Assembly (NCBI GenBank): GCA_003219345.1
Contig: QHOP01000356.1
Location: 1 to 13,652 of the forward strand
DNA from: Verrucomicrobiota bacterium
Lineage (GTDB): Bacteria; Verrucomicrobiota; Verrucomicrobiia; Limisphaerales; AV2
Reading direction: 5' to 3'
Length of the DNA: 13,652 nucleotides
Under the pieces are notes generated by a model, which ran no database searches, was not told where the DNA came from, and worked only from the letters and a program-made list of their open reading frames with translations. Below, in pieces: positions 8,769 to 13,652 of the stretch (within the stretch, counting starts at the first letter, position 1; the number at the start of each line of letters is the position of its first letter). A program made the translations under genes and the position numbers.

Positions 8769-9615
8769 GAGTGCGCGTCTCTCCATCCTCGCATTGTTTG
8801 CTACGCTGCTTGTTGGCTGCAGGTCGCTTCCACAGATGGATAGCGCACGGCTCATTGAGCGCATGACGAGCGCCTATCCCTCGTGTCAGAGTTTTGAGGA
8901 TTCTGGCACGATTCGCGAGGTCGAGATTGAGGCTGGAGAGACGAACGTCACACTTACAAGTTTTCGTATTCAGTTCGTGAGAGGTCAGGCTTATCGGATG
9001 GAGATTGACGCCGATCGCACGTATGGTGTTGGGCCGTATTCGCTGGTTTACCATTGGGACGGTCGCGGTTGGTCCAGCTACGACTCCCTGAATTTGTATT
9101 ACGGTTGGCAGCCGGTGCGGACGAACGTCAGCAAGGATTCGATTATTGGTTCGGGCGTCGCTCTTTCGTTTGGGCTTTTTCCTGACATGCCCCGCTTGCT
9201 GCATCTTGAGGAGGGAGATTTCAGCGGGTTTCGGCGTTACGATTCAGCGCAGCTTGCCACGGACAGGTTAGGCGGCAGACCCGTTTACCGCCTTACACTT
9301 CGTTGGGAGTTTTGGGGCGACGACGATACGGATGAGTATTGGATAGCGCCTGACACTTTCACAGTCTTGCAGCGGCGCGAGCATTCGATCAAAAATCGCG
9401 GAGACCGTATCGACACTTTGACACGCATGAGCACCCACTCGCCCCGACTAGATACATTGCCGCCTGATGCACGGATTGAGTTTAGTCCTCCAAAGTCACG
9501 GGCTAACTTTTGCAGCAGCGAATGCGCCGGTCGCCTCTCGGTTACAATCCGGAGCTCTCAGCGGCGCATCGCTGAGCGTTTTCGTTCGGCTGACTCGGTC
9601 GATACCCTGCTATGA
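8767..9615 (+). CDS. Outer-membrane-type lipoprotein, LolA/DUF2092-like in appearance
   Basis: 282 residues as read. The start is GTG 8767: an in-frame TGA sits directly upstream (8764-8766), and only this start keeps the signal peptide, which ends in lipobox LLVGC with Cys18 as the lipidated residue. The mature part is beta-rich with FRIQFVRGQAYRMEIDADR and LVYHWDGRGWSSYDS, a pattern like the half-barrel fold of LolA and related lipoproteins that carry or sense a hydrophobic ligand. That is only a resemblance. From about residue 246 (after PDARIEFSPPK) the frame enters the attC site at 9501-9590 and reads through it, so the last ~38 residues are probably not part of the ancestral protein. 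The stop overlaps the next start by 4 bases (ATGA), which I take as a by-product of read-through. Confidence 0.75.
   Translation: MSARLSILALFATLLVGCRSLPQMDSARLIERMTSAYPSCQSFEDSGTIREVEIEAGETNVTLTSFRIQFVRGQAYRMEIDADRTYGVGPYSLVYHWDGRGWSSYDSLNLYYGWQPVRTNVSKDSIIGSGVALSFGLFPDMPRLLHLEEGDFSGFRRYDSAQLATDRLGGRPVYRLTLRWEFWGDDDTDEYWIAPDTFTVLQRREHSIKNRGDRIDTLTRMSTHSPRLDTLPPDARIEFSPPKSRANFCSSECAGRLSVTIRSSQRRIAERFRSADSVDTLL
9501..9590 (+). other. attC recombination site (good)
   Basis: The outer left box is GGCTAAC (9501-9507) and the outer right box GTTCGGC (9584-9590); each differs from the RYYYAAC/GTTRRRY consensus at one position. The inner arms are CAGCGAATGCGCCG (9516-9529) and CGGCGCATCGCTG (9562-9574). 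They pair perfectly over 13 bp once a single A of the left arm is bulged out. One extra base in the left inner arm is the hallmark of attC sites and sets the orientation as +. The right side shares TCGCTGAGC with the site at 10735-10825. Confidence 0.75.
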
Positions 9616-10331
9616 GAACGCTGAAATATCTCGCTTTGGTTCTATGGCTTACCGCTACCGCCCATGCCGCTGAAGTGCCAAGCGACAAGACTGCCGGCGT
9701 TGGTGTCGTTCTGGGTGTGGACGGACAACACATCGTCGTAAGAAGGATCCTCCCCGACTCGCCAGCGGCGGCTCAAAAAAGCATACATGTCGGGGATAAA
9801 ATTCTGGCAGTCGCTCAGGAGAGGGAAGCTCCTGTTCAGCTTCAAGGCGTTAAGCTCGCCCAAGCGGTTCCTTTACTTCGAGGCGCTTTCGGAACGACGG
9901 TGCGTCTGACAATAGTTCCTGCCGGCGAAGATGACTCTCAGGCTCGGGTTGTGAGTTTTGTGCGGGGCGAACTGAAAGCGGTGGCTGGCTGGGGAGATGG
10001 CGTGTTGTTAACGAATGGAATGAAAGCGCCGGACATCGAAATGGTTTGGCTGCTGAACGGTAGGCATTGGAATGGCAAGGTGGTCTTGATCGCCGCCAAT
10101 GTTGAAGACAGTGCAGACGCAGCGACCACGGATTTGAAAAGAAATGGTTGGAACGAAACGCACAACGTCTGGGTTGGAGCCGACGCGATAAAGGCCTACC
10201 ATGTCGATGCGATTCCGACCGCATACGTCATTGACCGACACGGCCGGATTGTGGCCGCGAACCCCGTGAACCTTCCCGAAATTGTGAAAGGTCAACTTGA
10301 AAGGCCAGCTCCTGAGGGTAAGTCACAATGA
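9612..10331 (+). CDS. Exported PDZ domain plus thioredoxin-like domain lacking CxxC
   Basis: 239 residues. Residues 1-20 are a signal peptide (LKYLALVLWLTATAHAAE). Residues ~27-115 are a PDZ domain (GVGVVLGVDGQHIVVRRILP then SPAAAQKSIHVGDKILAV), of the type found in C-terminal processing proteases, but no protease domain follows. Residues ~138-225 resemble a TlpA/AhpC-type thioredoxin fold: APDIEMVWLLNGRHWNGKVVL, then VDAIPTAYVIDRHGRIVAAN with the cis-Pro motif IPT. The stretch that should carry WCxxC, between KVVL and IAANVEDS, is absent although the frame is intact. Redox catalysis is therefore unlikely, and a binding or adaptor role outside the cytoplasm is inferred. No Shine-Dalgarno site is visible; the start lies 21 bases after the GTT box of the attC at 9501-9590. 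Confidence 0.75.
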   Translation: MRTLKYLALVLWLTATAHAAEVPSDKTAGVGVVLGVDGQHIVVRRILPDSPAAAQKSIHVGDKILAVAQEREAPVQLQGVKLAQAVPLLRGAFGTTVRLTIVPAGEDDSQARVVSFVRGELKAVAGWGDGVLLTNGMKAPDIEMVWLLNGRHWNGKVVLIAANVEDSADAATTDLKRNGWNETHNVWVGADAIKAYHVDAIPTAYVIDRHGRIVAANPVNLPEIVKGQLERPAPEGKSQ

Positions 10332-10356
10332 ACCGCACGCCGCCAAAATCACTGGA

Positions 10357-10427
10357 GCGAACGCGGGCGGGCCGCATCAGTTGCCAATGCGGACGCGCTG
10401 GGCAGCCCGCGTCGCACTGTCGTTCGC
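10357..10427. repeat. Nested inverted repeat (structured element)
   Basis: Three nested complementary arms: GCGAAC (10357-10362) with GTTCGC (10422-10427), CGCGGGC (10362-10368) with GCCCGCG (10405-10411), and CCGCAT (10372-10377) with ATGCGG (10387-10392) closing a 9-base loop. It lies in the 229-base gap between 10331 and 10561. The outer arms end in AAC/GTT but do not fit the RYYYAAC/GTTRRRY consensus, so I do not call it attC. It could be a dispersed palindromic repeat or a damaged attC. Confidence 0.6.
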
Positions 10428-10538
10428 CCGACCCTGTATGCGGGTTGAATTCCATCCTCGCTCGGTCACTCGGGGCCAGAGCAATGGTCGGCGGTGTGTC
10501 GCGTGAAATAAAATTTGAAGTGCGTTTAGAAAGGACGG

Positions 10539-10558
10539 CTTTTTTTTAGACAAAAAAG
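10539..10558. repeat. A/T inverted repeat
   Basis: CTTTTTT (10539-10545) and AAAAAAG (10552-10558) are perfect complements around a 6-base loop, immediately before the small gene at 10561. A T8 run (10540-10547) lies within it. The stem is almost pure A/T, so a terminator role is doubtful. Confidence 0.5.
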
Positions 10559-10560
10559 AG

Positions 10561-10740
10561 ATGAGTGACCGCAGGAGCATCTCATGTGTGAGGAACCAGT
10601 GGCGCTGGATCGTCGCCGGGTTGCTGACTTTCACGGCAGGCCTCGCAGCGCTGATGAAAAGCATTACGCCCGATGACTTGCTTGCACCCGATTTTTTCGA
10701 GAGAGAGTTATTCACTCTTGACCATGACAATGCGGCCTAA
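10561..10740 (+). CDS. Small single-TM protein of 59 residues
   Basis: This reading frame runs from ATG 10561 to TAA 10738-10740, and no other start codon lies in the open stretch upstream (frame open from 10519). The product has a short basic start (MSDRRSISCVRNQWR), one hydrophobic helix at about residues 16-33 (WIVAGLLTFTAGLAALM) and an acidic tail (TPDDLLAPDFFERELFTLDHDNAA). It therefore looks like a small membrane protein with its acidic end outside or in the cytoplasm. Function is unknown. Its stop codon lies inside the GCCTAAC left box of the attC at 10735-10825, a usual arrangement for a cassette gene and the main reason to believe it is real. No good Shine-Dalgarno site is present at normal spacing. 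Confidence 0.55.
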   Translation: MSDRRSISCVRNQWRWIVAGLLTFTAGLAALMKSITPDDLLAPDFFERELFTLDHDNAA

Positions 10741-10825
10741 CCATGTGCAGCGAACGGTGGCCCCGCGCTGTTGTTCCAATCGACGCGCCCCGTGGCCGCC
10801 GTCGCTGAGCTTGGGGGGGTTGGGC
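10735..10825 (+). other. attC recombination site (best example)
   Basis: The outer boxes GCCTAAC (10735-10741) and GTTGGGC (10819-10825) both fit the RYYYAAC/GTTRRRY consensus and pair with one G-T. The inner arms CAGCGAACGGTGGCC (10748-10762) and GGCCGCCGTCGCTG (10794-10807) pair over 14 bp with one G-T and one bulged A, placed exactly as in the site at 9501-9590. Spacers are 6 and 11 bases. A secondary GCGC/GCGC pairing is possible in the loop. The left box contains the stop codon of the upstream small gene, and the downstream HAD gene starts 5 bases after the right box. Confidence 0.85.
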
Positions 10826-10830
10826 AAAAA

Positions 10831-11565
10831 ATGAACATGCTCGCGATATTCGATAATGACGGGACGATCTGCGACACGCAGGAAGTTGAAGGCGCGTGCT
10901 ACACAAAAGCGATAGAGCGCGTTACTGGAAAGTCGCTCGCGACGCTAGATTGGACGATCTGCGAAGAGCCGACCAGTAGCGCTATTGCCCTCGATCTGCT
11001 CGCCGGAGATCCGGCGGCAGTTGCGAAGGTTGCAGCGATCAAGGATGAGTTTCTTCGGTTGCTCGAAGAAGAGTGTCCGAAGTTTCCCGGCGACTTTGCT
11101 CCGCTAGTTGGCGCAGTTCAGTTCATCGAGCGCCTCAAGAAGGAGGAGATTTGCTCTGTCGCGATTGCCACGGGCTGTTTTGACACCACTGCGAAGTTCA
11201 AGCTTCGATGCTGTGGTATTTCTCTCGATGATTTTCCGCACGCCTCCTCGAGCGATGTTCCACAAAGAAGGGACATCATTCCACTGGCAGCGGCTCGCGC
11301 TGGGTTCTCGATATCGTCCGTGGTCTATTTCGGCGACGCTCCGTGGGATGTCCGAGTGTGTGGTATCCTCGGGATTCCGATGATTGGGATCGGCCGTCGA
11401 ATCGAACAGTTGCGGACTCTTGGGATACAGCACGTTTTTCGCGATTACTCAGATGCGAATGCAATCATCTGCGCACTCCGCAGCCTGAAGACGGAGCCCA
11501 ACAAGGCGCCCAGAGCCAACGCCGGGGCTATATTGGAAGTTAGACGGCGAGCACACACCCAATGA
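10831..11565 (+). CDS. HAD-superfamily phosphatase-like hydrolase
   Basis: 244 residues, cytoplasmic. Motif I is D8-N-D10-G-T (IFDNDGTICDTQ). Motif II is the Thr of VAIATGC near residue 114. Motif IV is GD169-APWD173. The motif III position seems to hold Arg (VPQRRDIIPLA) where many HAD-IA enzymes have Lys. Length and cap position fit subfamily IA, the phosphoglycolate-phosphatase/beta-phosphoglucomutase type, whose members hydrolyse small phosphate esters; the substrate cannot be told. The start is ATG 10831, five bases after the attC GTT box; ATG 10837 is an alternative. From 11496 the frame runs through the next attC-like site, so the last ~20 residues (from about NKAPRANAG) are probably cassette-junction sequence. 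No Shine-Dalgarno site is visible. Confidence 0.85.
   Translation: MNMLAIFDNDGTICDTQEVEGACYTKAIERVTGKSLATLDWTICEEPTSSAIALDLLAGDPAAVAKVAAIKDEFLRLLEEECPKFPGDFAPLVGAVQFIERLKKEEICSVAIATGCFDTTAKFKLRCCGISLDDFPHASSSDVPQRRDIIPLAAARAGFSISSVVYFGDAPWDVRVCGILGIPMIGIGRRIEQLRTLGIQHVFRDYSDANAIICALRSLKTEPNKAPRANAGAILEVRRRAHTQ
11496..11545 (+). other. Probable short attC site
   Basis: The outer boxes GCCCAAC (11496-11502) and GTTAGAC (11539-11545) both fit the consensus, and the right one is a common integron core sequence. The site is only 50 bases and its inner pairing is weak: AGCC with GGCT, extended by CCA with TGG around unpaired bases. It lies where a boundary is expected, at the end of the HAD gene and 21 bases before the LysE start. 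The central part may have been deleted. Confidence 0.5.
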
Positions 11566-11566
11566 T

Positions 11567-12196
11567 ATGAGCATCCAAATCTTTCTACTCTATCTTACGA
11601 CCTGGTCGCTCGTCGCGTTGACGCCCGGGCCAGCCGTGATGTGTTCGATGGCGCAATCCACGCGCTTCGGGTTTCGGTCAAGTTTAGCTGGAATATCCGG
11701 TATTCAGCTTGGCAATTTTCTGTTCTTTGTCTGCATCGCGCTCGGTCTCGGCACGTTGCTGGCAACCGCCACCACCGCTTTCGCCGTTCTTCGCGTGCTT
11801 GGAGCCATTTATTTGTTCTACCTCGGCGTGCGCATTATCATTTCTTCGTTCCGGAGCCCTGCGATGAGAGCCGCCCAACCCGTAGTTTCCGTCGCTGCAC
11901 ATCACGGTCTTTTTCTTCAAGGATTGCTCATTCAGCTCACTAACCCGAAGGCATTGCTTTTTGTTTCCGCTCTGCTGCCGCAGTTTATTGAGCCGCATCG
12001 CTCCGTTCCCTTGCAGTTGGCAATTCTTGTATTCACGACTATCGCCGTGGATGCGGTGGTGCTGTCGTCATACGCATTCTTGGCACAGAGAGGTATTAAG
12101 TCGTTTCGGAGGTCGCGTGTATCGGCCTGGCTGGAGCGCGCGTTTGGTGCCGCGCTTGTATTTTTCGGCTTTCGCTTGCTACTCTCTCGCAAATGA
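11567..12196 (+). CDS. LysE/RhtB-family exporter
   Basis: 209 residues, the normal length for this family of inner-membrane exporters of amino acids and related small molecules, which are driven by proton exchange. The start ATG 11567 leads straight into the first helix. The family signature TPGPAVM sits at about residues 19-25, followed by a Gly-rich second helix (LAGISGIQLGNFLFFVCIALGLG), a third helix ending YLFYLGVRII, then a loop. The conserved NPKALLF is near residue 126, and further helices (LQLAILVFTTIAVDAVVLSSYAFLA and FGAALVFFGFRLLL) complete the five-to-six-helix layout. Nothing looks truncated. The substrate is unknown. It has no metabolic partner nearby, in keeping with a mobile cassette. 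Confidence 0.92.
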   Translation: MSIQIFLLYLTTWSLVALTPGPAVMCSMAQSTRFGFRSSLAGISGIQLGNFLFFVCIALGLGTLLATATTAFAVLRVLGAIYLFYLGVRIIISSFRSPAMRAAQPVVSVAAHHGLFLQGLLIQLTNPKALLFVSALLPQFIEPHRSVPLQLAILVFTTIAVDAVVLSSYAFLAQRGIKSFRRSRVSAWLERAFGAALVFFGFRLLLSRK

Positions 12197-12200
12197 CGCC

Positions 12201-12311
12201 GTCTATCAAGGCGCTGCAGCGCAGACCGTCTCGGTTTTATGAGTTATTGTTTTTACAACATATCAGCTTCGGCGGACACACGCTGCCAGCGCCGGTCGCT
12301 GCGAGATGAGA
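12201..12311 (+). other. Degenerate attC-like inverted repeat
   Basis: The left arm has CAGCG (12217-12221) then ACCG (12225-12228) separated by three bases. It pairs with the continuous CGGTCGCTG (12293-12301). The flanking boxes would be GTCTATC (12201-12207) and GATGAGA (12305-12311), each with a substitution at the otherwise fixed AAC/GTT core (ATC and GAT), which remain complementary to each other. GCAGCG and TCGCTG recur from the good sites. It lies exactly between the LysE stop and the next start. Confidence 0.35.
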
Positions 12312-12646
12312 TGCGCACCATCGTTACAAGACTGTTCTTTGCCTTGCCTCTCGCTTGCTTGTTGTCCTGTCGTTCCCAGCAGCAGATTTCGCAGTCGTCG
12401 GCTCGATTGGGTGCATTCACGTATACTGCTAAGATGGTGAACGGACACGTATTTCTATCTTTAAACACGAATCTCGACCGGATGATAGGACCGTTTGTCG
12501 CGTGGGCAGATGGCAGATACACGTGTGAGACGCAGGGCGAGGGCGTTCATTCGTTGATGAGGTCTCCGGCTGGTGATTGGTTTTATAGTTGGAGTTGGGC
12601 TCAAATGCGTGCTCAGCCCGTAGATGCCACAGCGTTGGAAAGATGA
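12311..12646 (+). CDS. Small predicted lipoprotein, unknown function
   Basis: 111 residues from ATG 12311. A basic start (MRTIVTR), hydrophobic core (LFFALPLACLLSC) and lipobox LLSC with Cys20 indicate export and lipidation. The start was chosen because it is the one that directly precedes the signal peptide; the open frame runs back to 12239, but those residues are polar and lie within an attC-like inverted repeat. The mature part is about 90 residues with Tyr- and Trp-rich strands (LGAFTYTAKMVNGHVFLSLN, GPFVAWADGRYTCETQ, AGDWFYSWSWAQM). I do not recognise a family. It lies alone between two candidate attC sites as a single-gene cassette would. Confidence 0.65.
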   Translation: MRTIVTRLFFALPLACLLSCRSQQQISQSSARLGAFTYTAKMVNGHVFLSLNTNLDRMIGPFVAWADGRYTCETQGEGVHSLMRSPAGDWFYSWSWAQMRAQPVDATALER

Positions 12647-12660
12647 AGAACTGGCCGAAC

Positions 12661-12758
12661 GCCTACCGAACCGCCGCCCCCGCGCTTCGATTTCCGACGC
12701 GCCGGGTTTATCCGACGCTGGCGAGGCTGACGCCAGTGGTTTCACGGCGGCGGTAGCT
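12661..12758 (+). other. Degenerate attC-like inverted repeat
   Basis: CTACC plus CCGCCG (12663-12667, 12671-12676) pair with CGGCGG plus GGTAG (12745-12750, 12752-12756). As attC boxes these would be GCCTACC and GGTAGCT, again with a changed but mutually complementary core. The interior holds another perfect hairpin, CTGGCG with CGCCAG around AGGCTGA (12718-12736). It fills the gap between the small lipoprotein and the methyltransferase-like gene. Confidence 0.35.
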
Positions 12759-12779
12759 CATCCGGGGCATCGAGAAACC

Positions 12780-13304
12780 ATGTTCACGCTACTACGTCAT
12801 TTGCTTGCAATTGCGATCCTCCCGTTCACGGTCGTTGTTCTTGTTCCATTTTGGATTGCTGAGCGCTTTGGGGTGGCACTTACCCTTGGTCGCTCGGTCG
12901 GCTCCGTGTTACTCCAAGTGGTTGGCTTTGCGTTACTGAGCTTAGGGCTTTTGCTGTTCGTTGCGTCATTGCGGCGGTTCGCGACTGATGGGAAGGGCAC
13001 CTTGGCGCCCTGGGACCCTCCAAGCAAATTCGTAGTGCGCGGACCGTATCAATTCGTTCGCAATCCGATGATTTCCGGTGTCATCCTGTTGTTGTTCGGC
13101 GAGGCGCTAGTTCTGCTTTCACGCTCACACGGTATATGGGCAGTTTGTTTCCTGTTATTGAACCTGATTTACATTCCAATCGTTGAAGAACCGCAATTGG
13201 AGCGACGGTTTGGTAATTCCTATCGAGAGTATTGCAGGCATGTGCGACGATTTATTCCGCGTTTTCGACCTTGGCGCTCTATACCAAATGACCACGATGC
13301 CTAA
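12780..13304 (+). CDS. Isoprenylcysteine carboxyl methyltransferase (ICMT)-like integral membrane protein
   Basis: 174 residues. Starting at ATG 12780, three to four TM helices are visible: about 5-25 (LLAIAILPFTVVVLVPFWI), 38-60 (VLLQVVGFALLSLGLLLFVA) and a pair at about 95-135. The C-terminal half has the signature of the ICMT/PEMT-type membrane methyltransferases: FVVRGPYQFVRNPMISGVILLLFGEAL and, near the end, EEPQLERRFGNSYREYCRHVRRFIPR. These residues bind S-adenosylmethionine in the family; bacterial members mostly have unknown acceptors. The frame is open upstream to 12624, but that part is within the inverted repeat at 12661-12758 and is not protein-like. The TAA stop lies inside GCCTAAC (13299-13305), as in the 59-residue cassette gene. 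No Shine-Dalgarno site is visible. Confidence 0.85.
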   Translation: MFTLLRHLLAIAILPFTVVVLVPFWIAERFGVALTLGRSVGSVLLQVVGFALLSLGLLLFVASLRRFATDGKGTLAPWDPPSKFVVRGPYQFVRNPMISGVILLLFGEALVLLSRSHGIWAVCFLLLNLIYIPIVEEPQLERRFGNSYREYCRHVRRFIPRFRPWRSIPNDHDA

Positions 13305-13305
13305 C
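13299..13305 (+). other. attC left-box-like sequence at a stop codon
   Basis: GCCTAAC contains the stop codon of the methyltransferase-like gene, the same arrangement as at 10735. The next gene starts only 6 bases later and no GTTRRRY partner follows, so the rest of the site seems to be gone. A chance match cannot be excluded. Confidence 0.35.
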
Positions 13306-13310
13306 GAGAT

Positions 13311-13652
13311 ATGGAAGCCACGATAACCACAGAACGACCCGACACCGCCGACGCCAGAGCGTTGATTGACGAGCTTGAAGCACACCTGGCCACGCTTTAT
13401 CCGCGGGAAAGTCGTCATGGCTACAGTGTCGAGAAGTTGATCGCGCAAGGGGTGGCCTTCTTTCTCGTCCGTGACAACGGCACGCCCGTCGGCTGCGGGG
13501 GTATTCAACTATTTAGGACGGACTACGGCGAACTCAAGCGGATGTACGTCCGTCCACAGTTTCGGGGTTTGGGTTTTGCCAAGTTGATGCTCGATCATCT
13601 CTCCGACTACGCCCGAAGCCGGGGTGTCAGATTACGGCGGCTGGAAACCGGC
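13311..13652 (+). CDS. GNAT-family N-acetyltransferase (partial, runs off the window)
   Basis: 114 codons are visible from ATG 13311 with no stop before the window edge; family members of this type are about 150-165 residues, so roughly the last third is missing. The start gives the natural N terminus (MEATITTERPDTADARALIDELEAHLATLYP). The central strands (FFLVRDNGTPVGCGGIQLF) are followed by motif A of the GNAT fold, LKRMYVRPQFRGLGFAKLML, whose R-G-L-G-F turn binds the pyrophosphate of acetyl-CoA. It is a cytoplasmic enzyme that acetylates an amine; the acceptor is unknown. It starts 6 bases after the preceding stop, without a visible Shine-Dalgarno site. It may be the next cassette, or chromosomal sequence to the right of the array. 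Confidence 0.9.
   Translation, partial: MEATITTERPDTADARALIDELEAHLATLYPRESRHGYSVEKLIAQGVAFFLVRDNGTPVGCGGIQLFRTDYGELKRMYVRPQFRGLGFAKLMLDHLSDYARSRGVRLRRLETG

Larger units (their letters stand above)
8762..13305 (+). mobile_element. Probable integron gene-cassette array (integrase not in view)
   Basis: Seven short genes with unrelated functions lie head-to-tail, separated by inverted repeats with attC architecture. Cassette joins would be within GTTRRRY boxes at about 8763, 9585, 10820 and 11540, with less certain joins near 12306 and 12753, giving units of about 0.45-1.2 kb, the usual cassette range. Starts often lie 5-21 bases after a GTT box and two stops lie inside GCCTAAC boxes, both typical of cassettes. 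Most genes lack a Shine-Dalgarno site. No integrase gene or attI site is visible. The left limit (half-site 8762) and right limit (13305) are approximate. Confidence 0.6.

Noticed and set aside
8528..8770. Short + frames in the gap before the lipoprotein
   Set aside because: No start site, no recognisable motif, and they run through the 8-bp tandem repeat.
10328..10549. 73-codon frame across the structured element
   Set aside because: It is Arg/Ser/Cys-rich and coincides with the nested inverted repeat; the sequence is better explained by DNA structure.
12225..12240. Small hairpin ACCG-TCT-CGGT followed by TTT as a terminator
   Set aside because: The stem is only 4 bp and the T-run short; its bases are better used in the larger attC-like pairing.
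13361..13367. GTTGATT as right box for the GCCTAAC at 13299
   Set aside because: It fails the RRR positions, lies inside the conserved start of the acetyltransferase gene, and no inner arms pair.
1..13652. CRISPR array, tRNA, rRNA or phage genes
   Set aside because: No regularly spaced direct repeats, no cloverleaf or rRNA motif and no phage structural gene were seen on either strand.

Overview
The window reads as a piece of a moderately GC-rich, soil- or sediment-type bacterium, most likely Verrucomicrobiota or a relative. This is an inference from the gene families: a BatA-like, DUF4175-like and VWA/glutamine-amidotransferase-like membrane cluster, followed by a large secreted protein of carboxypeptidase-regulatory-like repeats of a kind common in Verrucomicrobiota and Planctomycetota. 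No rRNA or other phylogenetic marker is present, so the assignment is tentative. All genes seen are on the + strand.

Region 1 (1-5385) is the end of a Bat/MoxR-type envelope cluster. It holds the C-terminal end of a BatA-like membrane protein, an 830-residue DUF4175-like three-TM protein with Ig-like and coiled-coil parts, and a 780-residue protein with two N-terminal TMs, a VWA domain with MIDAS motif, a GATase1-like domain and a C-terminal TM. Region 2 (5418-8463) is one large gene for a secreted repeat protein. It is broken by three reading-frame changes, and at two of them a conserved stretch also seems to be missing, so I call it a pseudogene. Region 3 (8464-8766) has no supportable gene but carries a short tandem repeat.

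Region 4 (about 8762 to 13305) looks different. It is a string of short, unrelated, same-strand genes: two lipoproteins, a PDZ/thioredoxin-like protein, a 59-residue TM protein, a HAD phosphatase, a LysE/RhtB exporter and an isoprenylcysteine-methyltransferase-like membrane protein. Most lack a Shine-Dalgarno sequence. Between them lie imperfect inverted repeats with the architecture of integron attC sites. Two (9501-9590 and 10735-10825) are convincing: outer boxes of the RYYYAAC/GTTRRRY type and inner arms pairing over 13-14 bp with one bulged A at the same position. One more (11496-11545) is plausible, and two (12201-12311 and 12661-12758) are degenerate candidates. Two genes end with their TAA stop inside a GCCTAAC box. 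I interpret this as a chromosomal (sedentary) integron cassette array without its integrase in view. A GNAT acetyltransferase gene runs off the right end of the window.

Region 1 genes probably act together at the cell envelope. The region 4 genes share no pathway, as expected of a cassette array. All functional statements rest on reading motifs by eye; no database or folding search was run.
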